A model generated the notes under the pieces. It saw only the letters and a program-made list of their open reading frames with translations. It was not told where the DNA came from and made no database searches. Shown here piece by piece: positions 9,304 through 18,558 of a stretch of DNA of 64,000 nt. Position 1 is the first letter of the stretch, and every line of letters starts with the position of its first letter. The stretch is from JALEFZ01 sp039820545 (GTDB lineage Bacteria > Bacteroidota > Bacteroidia > J057), in the NCBI GenBank assembly GCA_039820545.1, contig JBCBPW010000027.1, positions 9,795-73,794 of the forward strand. Reading direction: 5' to 3'. Made by a program: the position numbers and the translations under genes.

Positions 9304-9981
9304 TCATGGCCTACAATAAAATTCATTGGCTAACCCTTCATAGTTTTCTGGGCTTTTTCGTGCCTTTTTTGCATCGCGTAGGGCCAAATGAAAAGCATCT
9401 GCAGGTAGTACCACACCGTCTGGATGGCCAAATCCCAAGGCATGAATCAACTCATGAATCAAGGTACTACTTCTTTCCCTAGGAGATTGGTCGAACCAAT
9501 AAGGACAGACGTTGATTGTGCGAGAATTGAAAACAGAGTTTGTATACGCATTGGCATGGGCGAGATTACAGAACGAGAGTCGACTATTATGGATACGATA
9601 GTCGATTTCATCATTTTGCATCCATCCCAAAATCGTTTCTAGACGCGTTTTGAGCTCTGATAATTCAGGCGCATTTTCCTTTTGTCGGCCTAGCCACTCT
9701 ACAAAAAAGCGGTGCTCATTCCAGCTTTCTATGGGTTCTTTACTCTCCCAAATAGTCATGAACGCTCCATAGATGGCTTCTAAAGTGCAGGTCGCATCTT
9801 CATGAGCCTGTAGCACTTGTTCCATTTGGCCTTCGCTAGGCGGAGCGCTAAAGGTGGACTTACCAATTTGAACTTCAGGTTGAGCATAGCCATCTAGACT
9901 AAAGAATATCCCCAGACATATCCCTAAGCATGGTAGGAGTATGCGGATAGATTTTTGAGTTAGTGAATGTATCGTTTCCAT
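9304..9981 (-). CDS. Secreted metzincin-like zinc metalloprotease
   Basis: The start was set at ATG 9981, because from there the protein begins with a good signal peptide (ending DGYAQ); the longer frame upstream to 10110 adds an implausible leader. The product is about 225 residues. Near its C-terminus is HELIHALGFGH, the HExxHxxGxxH zinc signature of metzincins (matrixin/astacin type), preceded by STLI. Only about 38 residues follow, and none is methionine, so the Met-turn that normally supports the zinc site is not recognisable. It may be a small, divergent protease or a degenerate one. Four Cys remain in the mature part, which could form disulfides in the periplasm or outside the cell. 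Substrate unknown. Confidence 0.7.
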   Translation of the reverse strand: METIHSLTQKSIRILLPCLGICLGIFFSLDGYAQPEVQIGKSTFSAPPSEGQMEQVLQAHEDATCTLEAIYGAFMTIWESKEPIESWNEHRFFVEWLGRQKENAPELSELKTRLETILGWMQNDEIDYRIHNSRLSFCNLAHANAYTNSVFNSRTINVCPYWFDQSPRERSSTLIHELIHALGFGHPDGVVLPADAFHLALRDAKKARKSPENYEGLANEFYCRP

Positions 9982-10164
9982 GTGGATCATGACATCTGGT
10001 GGATTACCTGTTGAGATTTGGGTAGAATGACTATGATTGGGACGAATCTCGTAGAAGCAGGTTACAAATCTTTTGCCAAAGAAAAATGGAAAAACGAAAG
10101 CTATCCTCATACCAGAATAGCTTTTTATACATCTTGTCTTAGTTTTTTCAGAAATTAAGATCTT

Positions 10165-11841
10165 CTACACGCCTTCCGCTCCATCAGTTGAAGGTCTAAA
10201 GGCCGCTGCGTCTTCATCACTCGGCAAAAGACGCGCATTTCCCGAAGGTATGACCCATTTGACAGGAGGTTGGAGTCCCCTGACGGGTTCTGTAATCGTA
10301 GGTACATAGCGCCACTCGACGTCGATTTGTTGGGCAGTACAGTTGAGGAAAATATACCCGTGTCGGGTCAGATCAAACCATTTGAGGTGGGGGTTGTGAC
10401 GCGGATACGCTCGATTGAATTTTCGCAGAAGAAAGTCGGGAAGGTATTCATCAAAATTGGCCGAAGAGATGCTGGGCGTCACCAACTCTACTGCGAGTGG
10501 ATGTATCGTTGTATCCAAACCATATCGCTCAAAGTTCTCTTCTCTTACTACCTCGTATCCATAAGATGCGTGATCGTCGCCTGTCAGGAAAACAACATTG
10601 GAGAGTTGTTGATCTTCGATGATGTCAAATACCCGATTACGTGCGGCAGGATACCCATCCCATTGGTCCATGTTGCGTGTCCTCCCCGAATACCAAGGGA
10701 TCCGCATACCCATGAATCGCATGAAGGAGATATCCATTGGAGATACCATGACCTGATTACCGATGACGCGCCAATGGGTAGGCTTCAGCATTTGCGTTTT
10801 CAGCCAGTCAGCTTGCAGTTTGCCCAGGAGTGTGCGCGTAGTATCTCGATAATCTTCAGCTTGGCTATTGGCTACTTGCTGACTACGTCCTACAATACGG
10901 GTATCCACCATCATCAAGTTGACCATCCCACCAAAGTCAAAAGCTCGATAAATATGACCTTCTTCTTGCTCTCGGATGGGCATCCATTCGAAATATGCTT
11001 GTTGTGCGTGTTTTTTGCGAAGCTCCCAGTCACCTTCCTCCTCTGTTTGATGGTTTTCTGCTCCCCCTTGATAAGAATCATTGGCTGTCTCATGGTCATC
11101 CCAGATGGGGATAAAAGCATGTCGCTGGTGGGCTTTGCGAAGCATAGCATCCGTACGGTACTGACTGTATCGCTGGCGATAGTCGGCAAGGCTATAGATT
11201 TCTGTTTCGGGTAAATGCGTGCGTCCATTTTCCAGCAATTCTTCTTGTCCATAGTGGCCCGTCCCGTATTCATATATATAGTCTCCTAAATGGACTACGG
11301 CATCTAATTCTTGCTCTGCTATCCGCTCGTAGGCATTGTAGTAGCCTCCTTCATAGTTGGCACATGTAGCGATGGCTAGTTTGATCTGCTCGGGCTGTTT
11401 GTCAGGGAGGGTGCGTGCGTAGCCTGTGAGTGACCACCGATTGTTGGCCTGAAAGCGATACGCATACTGGCGTCCTGCTTGCAGCCCTTTCACATCTACT
11501 TTCACGGTGTAATCCCTTCCAGCGTCTGTTGTAAATGAGCCTTTGGCTGCAAGGACGGTAAAATCGTCTTTTACACCGACCTCCCAGTATACGTCTACTG
11601 GCCCGACAGTATCAGGCGTGACACGTGTCCAAATGATCAAGCCATCTTGGAGGGGATCACCCGCAGCGACCCCATGGTAAAAAGGCTTTAGTTCGGAATC
11701 AAAGAGGGCAATCGGTTCGGGATAGGACGAAATCCAAAATGCCGAGAGGGAGGGTTCGCTTGACTGATTATCAGCAGGGAGAAAAAGAATCGCTCCTATA
11801 AACAGAATGGATAACAAAGAGGATAAGCCCCATGTGCGCAT
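10165..11841 (-). CDS. phoD: PhoD-family alkaline phosphatase/phosphodiesterase
   Basis: A 558-residue protein of typical PhoD size. The N-terminal Ig-like domain contains YHGVAAGDPLQDG and IIWTRVTP, both family hallmarks. The metallophosphatase domain has CANYEGGYYNAY, HLGDYIYEYG, IWDDHETAND and LTGDDHASYGYE, which hold the metal ligands of the Fe/Ca site. PhoD enzymes hydrolyse phosphate monoesters and diesters outside the cytoplasm to recover phosphate. Bacillus-type PhoD is exported by Tat, but this N-terminus (MRTWGLSS then a hydrophobic stretch) has no twin arginine and looks like a Sec signal or anchor. No Pho-box-like sequence was recognised upstream. Confidence 0.88.
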   Translation of the reverse strand: MRTWGLSSLLSILFIGAILFLPADNQSSEPSLSAFWISSYPEPIALFDSELKPFYHGVAAGDPLQDGLIIWTRVTPDTVGPVDVYWEVGVKDDFTVLAAKGSFTTDAGRDYTVKVDVKGLQAGRQYAYRFQANNRWSLTGYARTLPDKQPEQIKLAIATCANYEGGYYNAYERIAEQELDAVVHLGDYIYEYGTGHYGQEELLENGRTHLPETEIYSLADYRQRYSQYRTDAMLRKAHQRHAFIPIWDDHETANDSYQGGAENHQTEEEGDWELRKKHAQQAYFEWMPIREQEEGHIYRAFDFGGMVNLMMVDTRIVGRSQQVANSQAEDYRDTTRTLLGKLQADWLKTQMLKPTHWRVIGNQVMVSPMDISFMRFMGMRIPWYSGRTRNMDQWDGYPAARNRVFDIIEDQQLSNVVFLTGDDHASYGYEVVREENFERYGLDTTIHPLAVELVTPSISSANFDEYLPDFLLRKFNRAYPRHNPHLKWFDLTRHGYIFLNCTAQQIDVEWRYVPTITEPVRGLQPPVKWVIPSGNARLLPSDEDAAAFRPSTDGAEGV

Positions 11842-12419
11842 ATATCTGCATTATTGAATTGCGCGCAAGTTCGGCGGGTCGTGTAATCGGGATATTAAGT
11901 GATAGGAAAACATAGATTAATGAGTGTTTAGCATATTTGTATCTGATTATCAGAAAATTAATCAGATGTTAACTAGCCAAAGATCAAAAGAGATAAGTAT
12001 AGGCTATGGAGTTTCTGGCTCATGCAAATGTCGGGCTAGAAGTAAAGGGCTACACTTTTCAAGTTCCACCCTCATCTTTCGTGGTGTAACAGAGATCAAC
12101 CTGGAGGGAAAACCACTTCGTTTTGGGTGGGTGAGGTACTCTTGAGGTTCATAAGATCCGTGAATCCGAAGCCAAGAATTGGAAGGCAACGTCAATGGGT
12201 TTTATGAGTGTCACAAGAAATATCATATGTGTCATATCTCATGTGTTGGGCTGATTCTGTGGCATTTATCCGTGTTTGAGCCAGTTTAGAGGGTATAATG
12301 AATAAGCGTGTCTTTTTGATGAATATTCGTGTGAAAAAAAAGTAGTTTTTTCACAACTAATAGTATTACTATTAAGTATAGTATATAAAATCGCAAGCCA
12401 CATATAAATACAATAACTT
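11842..12419. other. Divergent intergenic region with palindromes
   Basis: No intact gene seen. Around 12005-12140 the plus strand looks faintly coding but is split between two frames by stops, so it could be a decayed gene; this is weak. Next to the SPFH gene lie two inverted repeats: gtgaaaaaa/ttttttcac (12331-12354) and taatagta-t-tactatta (12358-12374). Confidence 0.4.
12358..12374. promoter_or_regulatory. Palindrome upstream of SPFH gene
   Basis: Perfect 8-bp arms, taatagta and tactatta, separated by one base, 46 bp before the start codon. A second inverted repeat, gtgaaaaaa...ttttttcac, sits just upstream at 12331-12354. The position suits an operator, but no regulator is known. Confidence 0.35.
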
Positions 12420-13316
12420 ATGCGAAAAGTCCTATTTCTTTTTTCAGCTCTACTTGTCACAAGTATGCTCACTTCATGTGTGATTATCCGACAAGGAGAA
12501 GTAGGGGTAAAGCGTAAATTAGGTCGTATCCAGGAAGCTCCCCTCATGGAAGGCCCCCGAACATTTAACCCCTTTACCACAACGATTATCACTTTCCCTG
12601 TCCGAACGGTCAACTTGGAGGTAAGACTCCCATTGCCTAGTAAGGAAGGACTAACGATCAGCTCAGAGATTTCTATTCTTTACCGCGTGAAAGCAAAGGA
12701 AGCACCCGTATTGCTGCGTGAGGTAGGGAGGCGATATGAAAGAGAAATGATCCTCCCTGTATTCAGATCTGCCTCTGCCGACGTGACGGCTCGTTTCATG
12801 GCCAAGGACATGCACTCAGGTGCCCGCGCTGTGATCGAAAACGAGATCAAAGAGCGGATGAACGAACTCTTAGACGGAAGAGGATTGCTGATCGAAGATG
12901 TACTGATGAAGAGTATCTCACTACCTCCAGGTCTAGCAAGTGCCATCGAGGACAAACTAGAAGCCGAGCAGGAAGCCCAGCGAATGGAATTCGTGAAGCA
13001 GCGTGAGCGTGCCGACGCAGAACGTCGGATCATCCAGGCAGAAGGTGAGCGCGATGCGCAGATCATCGACGCCGAAGCAGAAAGACGCCGTGTAGAGATC
13101 GAAGCCGAAGGCCAAGCAAATGCGACCAAACTCAAAGCAGAAGCTGACGCCAAAGCCAATGACCTACTCAAAGAGTCTTTGGATGAAGAACTCCTCCGCT
13201 ACCGTGCCATCGAAGCCTTTTTACTCTTATCAACCAGTCCCAACAGCAAAGTCGTGATCACAGATGGAGATATGCCATTCTTGGGCCTACCAGAATCGCT
13301 TCTCAATAATAAATAA
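12420..13316 (+). CDS. Prohibitin-like SPFH/Band 7 lipoprotein
   Basis: A 298-residue protein. The N-terminus (hydrophobic stretch, then LTSC with Cys20) is a lipoprotein signal, which predicts a periplasmic, lipid-anchored protein. The SPFH domain follows directly (RQGEVGVKRKLG to about residue 180), then an Ala/Glu/Arg-rich coiled coil (about 180-265) typical of prohibitins, HflC/HflK and stomatins. Family members form large membrane rings that scaffold proteases and other partners. E. coli HflK/HflC are also periplasmic but use a transmembrane helix, so lipid anchoring is a variation. It is a single-gene unit with its own terminator. The partner is unknown; no FtsH gene is in the window. 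Confidence 0.8.
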   Translation: MRKVLFLFSALLVTSMLTSCVIIRQGEVGVKRKLGRIQEAPLMEGPRTFNPFTTTIITFPVRTVNLEVRLPLPSKEGLTISSEISILYRVKAKEAPVLLREVGRRYEREMILPVFRSASADVTARFMAKDMHSGARAVIENEIKERMNELLDGRGLLIEDVLMKSISLPPGLASAIEDKLEAEQEAQRMEFVKQRERADAERRIIQAEGERDAQIIDAEAERRRVEIEAEGQANATKLKAEADAKANDLLKESLDEELLRYRAIEAFLLLSTSPNSKVVITDGDMPFLGLPESLLNNK

Positions 13317-13442
13317 TCCAAGTAAGTGCACAACCATGGGGAAGAATGTGGGAAATGAAATGTTCAATAGGCTATAAATCCTCATCCCACTTCTTCCCGC
13401 ACAAGAATTAGGTTAGTTGAAGTGTAGCAGTGTTTAGTAACA

Positions 13443-13478
13443 GAAGCAGGAGATGTCAGACTCCTGCTTCGCTTTTTT
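13443..13478 (+). terminator. Strong terminator between convergent genes
   Basis: Perfect 10-bp stem gaagcaggag (13443-13452) with ctcctgcttc (13461-13470), then gctttttt. It ends transcription of the SPFH gene before the convergent receptor gene. Confidence 0.9.
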
Positions 13479-13550
13479 ATGTTTAGATGTTCAGATGACG
13501 CCTGCGTCGTTGCGGTGGTATTTACTGACCACACCATGGCGGTGGTCCTA

Positions 13551-16028
13551 CTAGTTGCCAGGGCCGTTGCCGCTACCGCCTACGCGATCGGACTCATCCT
13601 GTAATCCTGTCTTGCGACGACGTGCTTTTTTCACCGTTTGGCTACCGAAGTTGTAAGAGAAGTTGAGGTTGACCGTCCGGCTTTCCCAGCCTCCGCTCGC
13701 ATCAAAGACCAATCCCCCAAACTCCTGAATACCTGTCCACTGTCCAGAGAAAAAGATATCATTGATGGAGATCTTGACGGTCGCACGATTATCCAAAATA
13801 CGCTTTTGTGCGCCTGCATTGATCATCCAGAAAGAACCCGTCAGGTAGTTGGCACCCCAAATAGAGGGTGAATTGTAGAATCCCGATAGATCAATGGAGA
13901 TCCCTTTAGGTAAGGTAAAGGTATGCTGCTGGAAAATGTTGTACGTGGTACGGCTCAAATCAATTTCCTTTCCTGTCTCTCCTGGCGCATTGAAATCTCC
14001 GACATTGCGCTGATAGGACAGATTCAAATTCGTGTAGGAACTCCACCACTTGGTAATGCCAATCGGTGCGCTCACATTGAAACTGACCACTTCACGAGAA
14101 CCAATGTTGACAAGCGAAATGAAAGAAGCCTGTGTACCCAAGGTATCTGTCAAGCGTGTGAAGAATCCCGTCGTACGGCTGTAACCCAAGGTGGCACTGT
14201 ACCGATACTTGTAACTATAGGTCAGCTGGACATTGTCCGTGTACTGAGGACGTAGTGTCGGGTTGCCTTGCTGAAAGGTCAGGCGATCCAACTGGAATAT
14301 GAAGGGGTTCAAGTCTTGGTACTTGGGGCGATCGATGCGGCGAGAGTAGTTCAGGCGGATCATGTTGGTCCTGTTGGGACTGAAAGTCAGGCCACCTGAT
14401 GGGAAGAGGTTGAAGTAGCTACTGTCATTCGTCGCATTCTGGTCCCCCAAACTGGTCAAATCCCAATTGAAGTTGGTCTGCTCCGCACGAAGCCCGACAC
14501 TGATATTCCACTTTTTGATCTGACGCTGGTAGATCGCGTAGGCAGCATTTACATTTTCATTGTAGACAAATCGGTTGGTTCGACTGGTATCGATTGTTTC
14601 TTTGACTAGATTGGGAGCTTCTACATTGAAGAATCGGAAGTCATTGTCTGTATTGACCAATGAAAGTTTAACACCTGCTTCCAAACTTCCTTTAAATGCA
14701 TTGCGCTTGTAGTCTGCCTTTACTGTGTATATATCGATATTGGTAGGCGCAACAGAGCGAAACGTCACCGTGCTATCCAATTCGCTTGAGCTACCAGAGA
14801 AATATAGATTAGGTTGGGAAGTCAGATTGTCGTTGCGGAAGATTCCATAATCCAAGTCTACATTGAGTGTAGTCCCATTGGATCCTGTGTACACATAGTT
14901 GATATTGGTATTGAGATTATTGTTACGGACATCAGAAAAACTAAGTGCATCCAGGCGGAATAGATCTTCACTTCCACCAGAAAATCTCACAGGTGTGGTA
15001 CTGACCGTACGTCCAGAGTCGGTATTGACAAAGCCATTGACGAGGAAACCGATGGTATGCTTTTTATTGAGGAAAAGGTCAAGTCCCAGTTTCAGGTTGT
15101 TGTTCATGTACTCGTTGAAGCGGTCCGATGTCTGATCGAACTCGAGGCCACTTTGGACACGGAAGAAATCGGTGAAACTATATCTTGTACCCATGCCTCC
15201 GCTATAGTTTCCAAAGAAATTGGCATGCTTGCCACGTGAGTTAAAATTGAAGGAGCCATTGTATTTGGGGAAGTTCTGGCGAGGTGTGACACCGTGTCCA
15301 GCACCTAGCGTAAATGAGCCATTGGTCCCGTAGTTTTTATTCTTTTTGAGACGAATGTTGATGATCCCTGCAGTTCCTTCTGCATCGTAGCGAGCCGAAG
15401 GATTGGTGATGATTTCGATGGCTTCGATCTGGTCGGATTGCATGCCTTTGAGCATGTTGGCGAGGTCAGCGACGCTGAGGGGAGAAGGTTTGCCGTCAAT
15501 GAAGATGCGTACGCCGCTGTTTCCCATCAAGACGATGTTGTCATTGTTGTCAATGATGACACCTGGTGCTTTGCGAAGCAGATCGAAAGCATTTTCTCCG
15601 ATGGCGTTGGTGTTACCCGCTACATTGAAGACTGTCTTGTCAGGCTGTATTTCAACGAGCGGTTTGCGGGCGACGATTTCTACTTCGTCTACGGAGGTCT
15701 CTGCTGTACGTAGGATGATGTCAGGCATTTCGACCGTCTCTCCCTGAGCGAGCTCGATCTTGTCGCTGCGATAGGTGCCTAGGTCTGTAAATTGAATGGA
15801 GAGAAAGTAGCTTCCTGCCTGAAGAGGAGTGAGAATGTATTGCCCCTTTTCATTGGTGAATCCTGTCTTGGCAATAGTCGAATCAGGTTGATAAAGGATC
15901 ACTGTCGCAAAGGATAAATTCACACCCTCTGCATTGAGTACGTTTCCTTTGATCAGTCCTGGCCCTTGCGCTCGAGAAAGCAAAGGGAAAAGAAGAAGAG
16001 GGACCAGGAATAGGTAAAGGTATTTCAT
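13551..16028 (-). CDS. Outer-membrane beta-barrel protein of TonB-receptor type
   Basis: The start was set at ATG 16028 (MKYLYLF...), giving a clean signal peptide ending SRAQ; four residues upstream are possible. The product is about 825 residues. A CarboxypepD_reg-like domain (about 20-100; IKGNVLN...GQYILTPLQAG) is followed by a plug domain (about 105-225, containing RIFIDGKP and a GIINIRLKKN end) and a C-terminal barrel rich in alternating aromatic residues. This matches the Bacteroidota outer-membrane beta-barrel family (OMP_b-brl_3), which are TonB-receptor relatives. No SusD partner is adjacent, so it is not a polysaccharide-uptake pair. Substrate unknown. The extreme C-terminus is a low-complexity Gly/Asn/Arg tail. 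Confidence 0.85.
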   Translation of the reverse strand: MKYLYLFLVPLLLFPLLSRAQGPGLIKGNVLNAEGVNLSFATVILYQPDSTIAKTGFTNEKGQYILTPLQAGSYFLSIQFTDLGTYRSDKIELAQGETVEMPDIILRTAETSVDEVEIVARKPLVEIQPDKTVFNVAGNTNAIGENAFDLLRKAPGVIIDNNDNIVLMGNSGVRIFIDGKPSPLSVADLANMLKGMQSDQIEAIEIITNPSARYDAEGTAGIINIRLKKNKNYGTNGSFTLGAGHGVTPRQNFPKYNGSFNFNSRGKHANFFGNYSGGMGTRYSFTDFFRVQSGLEFDQTSDRFNEYMNNNLKLGLDLFLNKKHTIGFLVNGFVNTDSGRTVSTTPVRFSGGSEDLFRLDALSFSDVRNNNLNTNINYVYTGSNGTTLNVDLDYGIFRNDNLTSQPNLYFSGSSSELDSTVTFRSVAPTNIDIYTVKADYKRNAFKGSLEAGVKLSLVNTDNDFRFFNVEAPNLVKETIDTSRTNRFVYNENVNAAYAIYQRQIKKWNISVGLRAEQTNFNWDLTSLGDQNATNDSSYFNLFPSGGLTFSPNRTNMIRLNYSRRIDRPKYQDLNPFIFQLDRLTFQQGNPTLRPQYTDNVQLTYSYKYRYSATLGYSRTTGFFTRLTDTLGTQASFISLVNIGSREVVSFNVSAPIGITKWWSSYTNLNLSYQRNVGDFNAPGETGKEIDLSRTTYNIFQQHTFTLPKGISIDLSGFYNSPSIWGANYLTGSFWMINAGAQKRILDNRATVKISINDIFFSGQWTGIQEFGGLVFDASGGWESRTVNLNFSYNFGSQTVKKARRRKTGLQDESDRVGGSGNGPGN

Positions 16029-16431
16029 TCTATGTATCATTAATGAGTGTTCAGTTATGTTCTTACCAAGTACTTCTATTGTAGGTGGAGGGTTGGAAGA
16101 TTCCGTAGGCTACTCGACCAGTTGCAGGATAAATCGACCAACGGGTTTAATACGGGGACGAATGATAAAAAGGACATATTTTTTAGTAAATAGACCGTAA
16201 TTACTAAGTATTAGATTATTTTTTGCTTATTTTTTTGGTAAAAAGCAATTCTAACTGATGATCTTGCCAAGGAGAGTAGAATTTCCACAGAACAAATAAA
16301 ATTTATCATATATGTTTGGGCTAAAATCTGTTATTTTGCCTGAATAATTTCGCAAGATTTGCTTGTCACAAAAATCTGCACATCCTAACTTTCGGATCAT
16401 TCGTTTCACCTCTAGAGGATCCTGTTGATAT
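16029..16431. other. Divergent intergenic region
   Basis: Promoter-containing AT-rich spacer between the outer-membrane receptor and the CBS-like/HEPN gene. A near-consensus -7 element ttattttg lies around 16330. No gene or strong hairpin seen. Confidence 0.4.
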
Positions 16432-17229
16432 ATGGACCAACATTTTCATTATGCCCCAGATGCTGAGCTGACCATTGGAGATATTGCCACTAGGCAGATC
16501 ATCTACTTTGACAAAGCCTTCGAAGATAAATGTGCAGAGTTTTGCCAGGTACGCGACATCAGTATGCTACCTGATTTGTCTGTTCTCAGATCTATCCATA
16601 AGTATGATCGAGACAAGCACAAGTTTTCACATACTTTTTTGCCCCCCAATGAGTTCAAGCAAATGACGATTTCTCCCGATCGTTTTTTGTTTGCAGATCA
16701 GACTTTGGCAAAGTTTCAGAAGCAAGACTTGCTATTTGTAGTAGATCAGGATGTGTTACTGGGCATCGTGCACTACAGCGATTATAATAAGTCAATTGTC
16801 TACGAACAGACGTACCACCGACTGTTTAAGCTTGAGCGAGGTCTACTCCAGTTGATTGAGATGAGTGGCAAATTCAAACGCCGCAATCTGTATCCCAAAA
16901 CGACCCATATGCCTGATGCGCCTTTGACAGCATGGGATTTTCGGGAAGAACACAAATCATTGAATGAAGTGTTGAATTTTGCCAATGATCACAAACTGAT
17001 CAGTATTCAGAATGTAGCGGCGGTAAAAGAGCTAAGAAACCGTGTCGCCCATAGCGCAGATTTGGTTCTACAAAAAGACTATGGCAAACGAGACTTAGTT
17101 TTTGAGAAGGAAAGCTTTGTGGACGTCATCAAGGGACAACAGGCACTTACCTCCGCTATTCGGGTGGTATACAACAAGCTCTATTTTCTGTTTCTAGAAC
17201 GTAGTGGGTTTGCTGGAGGGTCAGATTAA
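16432..17229 (+). CDS. CBS-like regulatory domain fused to a HEPN-type domain
   Basis: A 265-residue soluble protein without signal or membrane segment. Residues about 15-135 resemble a CBS pair: the DLLFVVDQDVLLGIVHYSDY stretch has the strand-turn-strand and the GIVHYSD ending of CBS motifs, which often bind adenosine nucleotides. Residues about 140-255 are helical and contain RNRVAH, an R-x4-H motif characteristic of HEPN domains, where Arg and His form the RNase site. The likely reading is a ligand-gated HEPN protein. HEPN RNases occur in toxin-antitoxin, defence and tRNA-processing systems, but no antitoxin or nucleotidyltransferase gene is next to it. Domain calls rest on motifs only. 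Confidence 0.55.
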   Translation: MDQHFHYAPDAELTIGDIATRQIIYFDKAFEDKCAEFCQVRDISMLPDLSVLRSIHKYDRDKHKFSHTFLPPNEFKQMTISPDRFLFADQTLAKFQKQDLLFVVDQDVLLGIVHYSDYNKSIVYEQTYHRLFKLERGLLQLIEMSGKFKRRNLYPKTTHMPDAPLTAWDFREEHKSLNEVLNFANDHKLISIQNVAAVKELRNRVAHSADLVLQKDYGKRDLVFEKESFVDVIKGQQALTSAIRVVYNKLYFLFLERSGFAGGSD

Positions 17230-17499
17230 ACCTTTCGACTTATTGGATGTCTGCACTATTTTACCATTTGACTTTTCCTCTACTTCTTTTGAGAAAAGCC
17301 CTCAAAAACATCATGTAAGATTTGCTTAGTTTTAAAAAAGAAGTTTTCTTTCGGGCGTAAGGTATTTATAATCAGTATTTTCGAGATGGTAAGCATTGCC
17401 ATATTAGAAAAAATATATTCCCCAATTCTTTTTTCGTGACCTTTTTATTTAAACTGCGTCCCAAACGCAGTGTATTCAACAAACACATTATTTATTATC

Positions 17500-18378
17500 A
17501 TGAAAAAACCCATTATTATCCTGGCTGCTCTCGTAGCACTTTTAGCTTTCACGACAGGATGTGAAACCGATCCCGTAGATCCAACAGGACCTTCTGCTAG
17601 CTTGACAGCTGGTGCCAATGCCATAGTTGATTCTGGTACTGTGGATATTGAAACTACTTTTCTTGTAAAAGTAAGTGCAACTGCAGGTGACGCCAACCTA
17701 AGCCGTATCGAAATTCGTGAGAATGGGACAGCAATTGCAGCAAATCGTTTGACTTTGGATGGAGATCCAGCAGGTGGAAATCCTTCTCCTTTGGCCGCTG
17801 AGACAAGATCTCTTAACTGGGATGTGAACATCGTTGCGCCTTCTACAGAGGGAGCTTACACCTACACAGGAATTATCACAGACGAAAATGGCCTGACTGC
17901 TGAGTTTACGTGGGATGTAACAGCTGTTAACCCACTGACACCTGTAGACACACAGCAGATGGTATTGCTACTCAACCAGTCTGGTCCTTTGGGTACAGGT
18001 GGACTTGATCTAGATACGCGTACATCAACAGGTACACAGAATGAGACTACGCATGACCTCGCAGATACAGGTATTGATGGTAATCTTCCATTGGCAGATA
18101 ACTGGAAGCAGCAGTTCCAATCTGCTAACGGTGCTGTGTTGAAGTCTGTAGCTTCTACTGTAAGCTTTGACGAGATCAACTTCAAAGAAGATATCGTGAC
18201 ACTTTACGACGATGACACACGTGCTTTCGACGTAACAGGTACTACGGATCGTGTGGAAATTGGTGATCTTTTCCTTGTGAAGACATCAAGCGGATCTATT
18301 TTCTTCTTGAACACATCTGACATTGTCATCACAGCTGACAATAACGAAGACCGCTACGTATTCACGGTGAAGCTATAA
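17500..18378 (+). CDS. Secreted lipoprotein of unknown function
   Basis: The start was chosen at ATG 17500, because MKKPIIILAALVALLAF followed by TTGC is a lipoprotein signal with Cys21; the frame extends 30 bp upstream but without a sensible leader. The mature part (about 270 residues) is rich in Thr, Asp and Val. Its first half looks Ig-like (TTFLVKVSATAGD, WDVNIVAPSTEG), with WDVTAVNP ending the domain near residue 150. The second half (LNQSGPLGTGGLDLDT, later DRVEIGDLFLVKTSSG) is unassigned. It is probably an outer-membrane or surface lipoprotein. It stands alone with its own terminator. Confidence 0.7.
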   Translation: MKKPIIILAALVALLAFTTGCETDPVDPTGPSASLTAGANAIVDSGTVDIETTFLVKVSATAGDANLSRIEIRENGTAIAANRLTLDGDPAGGNPSPLAAETRSLNWDVNIVAPSTEGAYTYTGIITDENGLTAEFTWDVTAVNPLTPVDTQQMVLLLNQSGPLGTGGLDLDTRTSTGTQNETTHDLADTGIDGNLPLADNWKQQFQSANGAVLKSVASTVSFDEINFKEDIVTLYDDDTRAFDVTGTTDRVEIGDLFLVKTSSGSIFFLNTSDIVITADNNEDRYVFTVKL

Positions 18379-18409
18379 GCATCGAAATAACTAACCTAAG
18401 CTAACTAAG

Positions 18410-18440
18410 CTCCTCCGCCGATGGTGGGGGAGTTTTTTTT
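18410..18440 (+). terminator. Rho-independent terminator
   Basis: Stem ctcctccgcc (18410-18419) with ggtgggggag (18423-18432), two G-T pairs, then eight T residues. It lies 31 bp past the lipoprotein stop. Confidence 0.9.
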
Positions 18441-18558
18441 ATGGGGGAATCCTAAACGATGAGGGGACTTTCTATGAATTTTCTACTAAATTGTGTTCCC
18501 TTCAATTGTGAGGTAGTATACACAGTCGGATTTTATTGATTTCAAGTTTGTATCACGT

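Noticed and set aside
10270..11214. A 314-codon plus-strand frame inside the PhoD gene
   Set aside because: It is antisense to a well-supported PhoD coding region whose motifs are intact, and it resembles no protein family.
11924..12195. Faintly coding stretch upstream of the SPFH gene
   Set aside because: The potential protein is interrupted by stops and shifts between frames, and no family could be recognised, so it is not reported as a pseudogene.
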